In this document: one piece after another, positions 25,267-28,978 of the stretch
How the letters are laid out: every line of letters begins with the position of its first letter
Numbering within the stretch: position 1 is the first letter of the stretch
IMG/VR virus record: IMGVR_UViG_3300000228_000028
Coordinates: 5 to 28,982 of that record
DNA from: a virus
DNA length: 28,978 nucleotides
Direction: 5' to 3' (one strand)
Made by a program: the position numbers and the translations under genes
Notes under the pieces: generated by a model
Seen by the model: only the letters and a program-made list of their open reading frames with translations
The model's database searches: none
Told to the model about the DNA's origin: nothing

Positions 25267-25782
25267 TTATTTGTATAAAGCAATAAAACCTTCAATATGC
25301 TTTTGCATTTTTAGGTTAACATCGATAGAGGTATTTTTTCTCGTATCCAAAAAAGTACTAAAACAGTCGTACCATAATGATGTGTACTTTTGTTGATTTA
25401 TTTTAGTTGATGAAGCTAAAAAAGTATAAAAAACATTTGAAAGTTTTTGAAACTTTCTATTATATATAAATAATAGATATGTAGTACGAATCTTGTCCTT
25501 CGCACAATTCATATACCCCTCAGGAGTACTTTTTGGGTTGTCCTGTGTAGTGTATTGGTGTATATTGTGTTGAGCCACTAATAAAAAACAGTTAAAGGCT
25601 AATTCACACATAGAAGCTATCAAAACTGCATAGGAATAGCTTTCTGTGCAGTCTTTGTAAAGGAGTGCTAAAAATCTTTTTGACCTCTTATAATCAAAGT
25701 CAGGTATTTGTTCATTTTCTTTAAGAAAAGTACCCGCCCCTTTGTAAAAGTTTTTTCTTAAATATTTTAAATCCGAAGACAT
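25267..25782 (-). CDS. Paralogue of the MazG-like protein with most acidic residues lost
   Basis: 171 residues; start follows AAAAAAGGAAATTA. It aligns end to end with the 24724-25254 product: KLSNVFYTFLASSTKINQQKY with KISNELYDFLSLGTRIDRDKY, LWYDCFSTFL with LLYDCFNTIL, and LKMQKHIEGFIALYK with TLQKHIQAFVGLYRC. In the catalytic region EEEYKE of the partner reads ALLYKD (39-44), and DAICD reads ASMCE (56-60), so at least four of the likely metal-binding acids are gone. It is probably inactive as a hydrolase and may act as a partner or regulator. The genes are adjacent, 12 bases apart, and look like a tandem duplication. Confidence 0.6.
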   Translation of the reverse strand: MSSDLKYLRKNFYKGAGTFLKENEQIPDFDYKRSKRFLALLYKDCTESYSYAVLIASMCELAFNCFLLVAQHNIHQYTTQDNPKSTPEGYMNCAKDKIRTTYLLFIYNRKFQKLSNVFYTFLASSTKINQQKYTSLWYDCFSTFLDTRKNTSIDVNLKMQKHIEGFIALYK

Positions 25783-25788
25783 TAATTT

Positions 25789-25829
25789 CCTTTTTTATAT
25801 TATACCCTTTTTTATATTATACCTTTTTT
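25789..25829. repeat. Repeated -10-like plus ribosome-binding-like unit
   Basis: On the minus strand TATAATATAAAAAAGG occurs twice (period 16-17 bp), with AAAAAAGG before it again. Each unit has a TATAAT and an AAAAAAGG. The copy next to the gene is the ribosome binding site of 25267-25782. Confidence 0.7.
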
Positions 25830-25857
25830 AATGAATAAAGTCAAGGTTTAAGACAAA

Positions 25858-27222
25858 TTAAGTAGAAAACATTATAATTTGTGTCATATTAATTCTATGG
25901 GCTGTTGCAACACAATATCTTAATGAACCAATAGCAATATCAAAGTGGGAGAACCTTTTATTTCTTTCAACCTCGCCTGTTTTTTTATTTTTCCAAGCCA
26001 TTGATTTAACCTGTGCAATAGTTTCTACACAATCCTTACTAATTATCAATTTATCCTGCGAAAAAAGGTCATTTATTGTGTCAGTACCTTCAAAAATCTT
26101 ATTAAACGCAGGAGATGACTCATAACTATACTCATAAGATAAATCCGTCATAGCTTGAATGGCACTAGGGTCTGAGAACCTTGATAAATTAGAACCAACA
26201 CTAAATTTATGCTCTAATTCAATAAAACCTTTAGCATGAGAGGACAAAGGGAGTCTATTTCCAATATATTCTCCTAATATGTAATATATTCCGTAAAACT
26301 TGTCAAAGTAACATAGTGTAGCACATGTAGAGTCATTAAAACCAAAATCTAACCCTATATAAAAAATACCATCACTAGAATATTTTATATCTTTAAAATC
26401 AATAGTGTGTTTATTTATATCAAAGTTAAAATAAACAATATTTGTTGAGTTTTTACTCCAAATACCTAAATATTCCTGTGAGAATACTCGAGGGGGCAAT
26501 TCTAATTCTTTTTGTCTAAGAAATTCTTTAGAAATATATGGATTTTTATGTGTTGGGTGGTTTATACTTTTATAACCATTAATACCTAGCTCACCTCTTT
26601 CATAAAACTCGTACCAATCATTATCCTCATCTCTAGCTGTACCTATTAGTAAAGTTTTACTATAAAAATACCCATCATCCGTAACACCGTAATCAGCCTG
26701 AGCTGGTTGTATTTTATTTTCTATTATATCTACAATACCTCCTATATCTTGGGTCTCATCACATATTACAAGACTAAATCTTTGACCTAGTACATTAACT
26801 ATTGATTTAGATGTGGCGGATACAAACCGTTGACCCCCCTCCACAGTAAAACTAAGGTTTTGAGAAGATTGTGATATAATTTTTAAACCTAAGTTCTGAA
26901 TCTTCAATAAAACCATGTCAAAGATAGCTTTAGCATTACTAAAAGTAGGTGTTACAAGCAATACTTGTGAGTAAGGGATTAATAATTCACATATTACTAA
27001 CCTAGATACAAAAAGGGACTTACCATATCTTCTCCCATTTGTAATAGAAAATATATTAAACTCACCTTGTTGAATTATATCTAATAACTCCAACTGACCC
27101 TCATGAGGTTCAAACTCTAAAGCTTTCATAGCAAGTAAATAATTTACCCTACCTTTAAATTGTTGGTAAAGTTGTATTTCATTGTTTGGTGCTTCTTTTT
27201 TACCATTTTTTAAAGCATTCAT
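25858..27222 (-). CDS. terL: Terminase large subunit
   Basis: 454 residues; AAAAAAGGGAAAAA precedes the ATG. ATPase domain: Walker A-type NGRRYGKS (62-69; the usual first Gly is replaced), Walker B LVICDE (151-156) with catalytic Glu156, and coupling motif LLIGTA (191-196). Nuclease domain (RNase H-like): Asp292 in GLDFGFND, Asp351 in SDPSA, Asp428 in HFDIAIGSL, the three metal-binding acids. It cuts concatemeric phage DNA and drives it into the prohead through the portal. It follows the small terminase gene after a 171-bp gap. Assignment is secure. Confidence 0.95.
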   Translation of the reverse strand: MNALKNGKKEAPNNEIQLYQQFKGRVNYLLAMKALEFEPHEGQLELLDIIQQGEFNIFSITNGRRYGKSLFVSRLVICELLIPYSQVLLVTPTFSNAKAIFDMVLLKIQNLGLKIISQSSQNLSFTVEGGQRFVSATSKSIVNVLGQRFSLVICDETQDIGGIVDIIENKIQPAQADYGVTDDGYFYSKTLLIGTARDEDNDWYEFYERGELGINGYKSINHPTHKNPYISKEFLRQKELELPPRVFSQEYLGIWSKNSTNIVYFNFDINKHTIDFKDIKYSSDGIFYIGLDFGFNDSTCATLCYFDKFYGIYYILGEYIGNRLPLSSHAKGFIELEHKFSVGSNLSRFSDPSAIQAMTDLSYEYSYESSPAFNKIFEGTDTINDLFSQDKLIISKDCVETIAQVKSMAWKNKKTGEVERNKRFSHFDIAIGSLRYCVATAHRINMTQIIMFST

Positions 27223-27393
27223 TTTTTCCCTTTTTTGTGGTATCTACTACATAACATAAAACAACAATTTGTTGCTACAACCTCTTTTTATGTGTTAGGT
27301 AACCCTTACTATCCCCTAAGGTGTTTCGAGGGCTTCTACCCCCTCTTATGAGCTAATTTGAGGTGTATATTCTTTATATAACCAAGACATAAG
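27223..27393. other. Structured gap between small and large terminase genes
   Basis: 171 bp without an open reading frame, visibly richer in GC runs than the neighbouring spacers. On the minus strand it can form GAGGG-8 nt-CCCTC and CCTTA-8 nt-TAAGG hairpins and a CAACAA-ATTGTTG element followed by TTTTATGTT. No tRNA could be folded. It might be a processing or attenuation site, or part of the DNA-cutting site. Confidence 0.45.
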
Positions 27394-27903
27394 CTAACCT
27401 TGTTGAGGTTGTAATATCTGAGTCAACAAACTAAGTTGAACACTAGCTTTATCATTAGTACCTAATTCAGCTTTTTCTCGCTCTTTAAGGTAATTATCTT
27501 GTATAGTTAACAAATCGACAATATCTTTATTAGTTATAGTAGAATAATCACCCCCGTTATTAGCCACATGAGCTGATATTTTATCTCGGATAATCTTGCC
27601 TAAAATATTTAATCTAAACTCTTTAGTCATGGTAATTTGAGCATTTATTAACTCTTTATAAAAGGTAACGGCTAAAGGTTTTGTTAAAGTAAAATCTACT
27701 AATTCAACATCTACTTTAAGCTCTTGGGCTATTAAAAAAGAAGTTAAGCCACTTGAATATAACTCGCATATATGTCGTTCAATAGGCATTAAAAGCGAGG
27801 AGGTGTTTGATACATGGGCTGTTAAATTCCCCGTAGTTTGATAGAGAGGGGCAGTTGTTATTTCATGTAATTTATCTTGTTTATTCGTTGTTGTGCCTAA
27901 CAC
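27394..27903 (-). CDS. terS: Terminase small subunit
   Basis: 169 residues starting at GTG, which follows AAAAAGGAATACA. An N-terminal helix-turn-helix is likely at about 41-70 (ERHICELYSSGLTSFLIAQELKVDVELVDF), followed by helical oligomerisation segments (FYKELINAQITMTKEFRLNILGKIIRDKI) and a C-terminal tail. It lies immediately upstream of the large subunit. It should recognise the packaging site and feed DNA to TerL. The iteron array at 27932-28093 begins about 30 bp upstream of the start and is a natural candidate target. Confidence 0.75.
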   Translation of the reverse strand: MLGTTTNKQDKLHEITTAPLYQTTGNLTAHVSNTSSLLMPIERHICELYSSGLTSFLIAQELKVDVELVDFTLTKPLAVTFYKELINAQITMTKEFRLNILGKIIRDKISAHVANNGGDYSTITNKDIVDLLTIQDNYLKEREKAELGTNDKASVQLSLLTQILQPQQG

Positions 27904-27931
27904 TGTATTCCTTTTTATTTTATTTTTTTTT

Positions 27932-28093
27932 GCTTATGCTTTCAGTATGCTTTCAGTATGTTCATACTATGTTAATATGCTTAGAGTATGCTTTCAGTAT
28001 GTTCATACTATGTTAATATGCTTAGAGTATGCTTAGAGTATGCTTTCAGTATTCTCGTACTATGTTCATACTATGTTAATATGCTTAGAGTAT
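27932..28093. repeat. 11-bp iterons arranged in 41-bp higher-order units
   Basis: The 162 bp consist only of four kinds of block: GCTTTCAGTAT, GTTCATACTAT, GTTAATAT and GCTTAGAGTAT, with one variant TCTCGTACTAT. In the order given they form a 41-bp unit that occurs three times (27949, 27990, 28042), with an extra 11-bp block inserted here and there. The array sits between the HTH-protein gene and the small terminase gene. A terminase-binding (pac/cosB-like) site, a replication origin or a regulator-binding array would all fit. Confidence 0.9.
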
Positions 28094-28106
28094 GAAACAA
28101 CAGAAA

Positions 28107-28664
28107 TCAAGAGAGTTTACGAGTTGATTTTTTTAACAAATTAGCGTACTCAGAAAAAGAACCGTAAGTCTTTAAGATATAAAAGATAATAGCTATACTA
28201 GGCGTATCAAGTCTTAAAAGCTTATAAAGGTTAGGTATAGTAATACCTGTTGATTCTGATATCTGTTTTAAAGGTACATTATCAATGTATTGTTGGAGTA
28301 CATTAGAGAATAATGCAACTGTGCTTATAATTTTAGTAAAAGAAGCACCAGCAAAAACACACTTTTCAAGTTCAGGTGAGTAACCTCTATGAATTACATT
28401 ATAGTGAGAATCTAAAAAAAGCCCCGACGCATGATAAAAACCCCCTTTTATTTTATACAATAAGTGAGGTTTAGGTTGTTTCTTAAAAAGTTGTATAGGT
28501 AAGATAAAAAAAGATTCGTCATATCTTTTTTGGTCTAGTATATAATTGTAATCAGCAGGGGCGACAACCCTCAACTTAGCAAAGTAAGCTTTTTCAGCTA
28601 TCAAAGCCTTTTGTAGTTTATCATTCACAAAAGTCTCATTGGGTAGTGAACTAAAAGTTTTCAT
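28107..28664 (-). CDS. Protein with a C-terminal helix-turn-helix
   Basis: 185 residues; AAAAAGGATAAAA precedes the ATG and a CGATTT motif lies 36 bases upstream of the start. Residues 130-151 (VPLKQISESTGITIPNLYKLLR) have the pattern of an XRE/Cro-type recognition helix pair and are followed by TPSIAIIFYILKTYG (154-168), like the last helices of that fold. The first 120 residues, including LLYKIKGGFYHASGLFLDSHYNVIHRGYSPE (68-98), match no family I know. The gene is directly upstream of the iteron array and the terminase genes. It may be a transcriptional regulator or a DNA-binding packaging helper; the DNA-binding call is fair, the role is open. Confidence 0.6.
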   Translation of the reverse strand: MKTFSSLPNETFVNDKLQKALIAEKAYFAKLRVVAPADYNYILDQKRYDESFFILPIQLFKKQPKPHLLYKIKGGFYHASGLFLDSHYNVIHRGYSPELEKCVFAGASFTKIISTVALFSNVLQQYIDNVPLKQISESTGITIPNLYKLLRLDTPSIAIIFYILKTYGSFSEYANLLKKSTRKLS

Positions 28665-28692
28665 TTTTATCCTTTTTAATATGAAGCATATA

Positions 28693-28706
28693 CTAAAATC
28701 GTTTTA
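28693..28706 (-). promoter_or_regulatory. CGATTT motif upstream of the HTH-protein gene
   Basis: Minus strand CATAAAACGATTTTAG; central CG at 28701-28700, 36 bases before the ATG. The 14 bases before it match those before the capsid copy. Confidence 0.5.
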
Positions 28707-28823
28707 TGTATTTATTTAGTACACTTTTTGGCATATTTCTATTTGGAAAAAGGTAAAAACAGATTCCACAATTAAATTCCGCAATTATTCTTTGAGCTAC
28801 CATAACATGGGCGTAAAAAAATG

Positions 28824-28869
28824 AGATTCCCTCTTAAAAAAATAAAAAAATAAAAAAAGTAGGGAATCT
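28824..28869. terminator. Bidirectional terminator with a long A-rich loop
   Basis: AGATTCCCT (28824-28832) and AGGGAATCT (28861-28869) make a perfect 9-bp stem round a 28-nt loop of A-tracts. On the plus strand the stem is followed by GATTTTTATTG and on the minus strand by CATTTTTTTACG, so both directions have a T-run. Confidence 0.65.
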
Positions 28870-28880
28870 GATTTTTATTG

Positions 28881-28978
28881 TGTTTTATATTATAGTGTTT
28901 TATATTATAGTGTTTTATAGTATTATGTTTTATAGTATTATGTTTTATTTTATAGTGTTTTATAGTATTATGTTTTAT
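28881..28978. repeat. 15-bp tandem repeat array running off the right edge
   Basis: Six and a half copies of a 15-bp unit, TGTTTTATATTATAG or TGTTTTATAGTATTA, start at 28881, 28896, 28911, 28926, 28941, 28956 and 28971 without a gap. The first type contains TATAAT on the minus strand. The array continues to the last base of the window. Confidence 0.92.

Larger units (their letters stand above)
28665..28880. other. Intergenic region right of the HTH-protein gene
   Basis: 216 bp with no gene visible. It holds the ribosome binding site and CGATTT motif of the HTH-protein gene, then AT-rich sequence, and the terminator at 28824-28869. Confidence 0.6.

Noticed and set aside
27223-27393. tRNA gene between the terminase genes
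   Set aside because: TTAGCTCA and TTCGAG fragments recall tRNA arms, but no acceptor stem, anticodon stem and T-arm can be formed together on either strand.
27932-28093. CRISPR array
   Set aside because: There are no unique spacers; every base belongs to one of four repeated blocks, and no cas gene is near.

Overview
The window is the virion-structure half of a tailed-phage (or prophage) genome of the HK97-fold, long-tailed siphovirus type. It is strongly AT-rich, genes are tightly packed, and almost all start codons follow an A-rich AAAAAGGA-type ribosome binding site. Trp is encoded by TGG and TGA is used as a stop, so the code is the standard bacterial one. The strong AAGGA sites and low GC would fit a Campylobacterota host or another AT-rich Gram-negative, but this host call is weak. 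No host gene, integrase, tRNA or CRISPR array is visible.

Layout. Nearly everything is on the minus strand and reads from right to left in the classical head-to-tail order. At the right edge are a 15-bp tandem repeat array (28881-28978) and a long-loop bidirectional terminator. Next come a protein with a C-terminal HTH (28107-28664), a 41-bp/11-bp iteron array (27932-28093), the small terminase and the large terminase. They are followed by two paralogous all-alpha (MazG-like) proteins, two small membrane proteins, an unknown gene, the portal, the prohead protease and the major capsid protein. Then come four small connector/terminator genes and the tail tube protein. Two genes in the tail-assembly-chaperone position (16224-17268) lie on the opposite (+) strand. 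The series then resumes on the minus strand with a 2848-residue tape measure protein carrying an NlpC/P60 domain, two tail-tip proteins, a lambda gpL-like iron-sulfur tail protein, a TipJ-like tail-tip/host-specificity protein split into two reading frames, and a further virion protein at the left edge.

How it works together. Terminase, portal, protease and capsid protein build and fill the head. The small connector proteins close it, and the tube, chaperones and tape measure build what is predicted to be a very long tail (several hundred nm). The gpL-like and TipJ-like proteins form the tip. A motif centred on CGATTT recurs just upstream of many of the unit-leading genes, always oriented with the gene, and the inverted chaperone pair has its own copy in the opposite orientation. 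I read it as a candidate phage-specific late-gene control element.

The most unusual features are the inverted chaperone cassette, the CGATTT motif family, two three-copy tandem arrays (65 and 66 bp) that each start exactly at the stop codon of a tail gene and copy that gene's last codons, the split TipJ gene with one of those arrays in the break, the iteron array just upstream of the small terminase, and a MazG-like protein paired with a paralogue that has lost most of its acidic residues.
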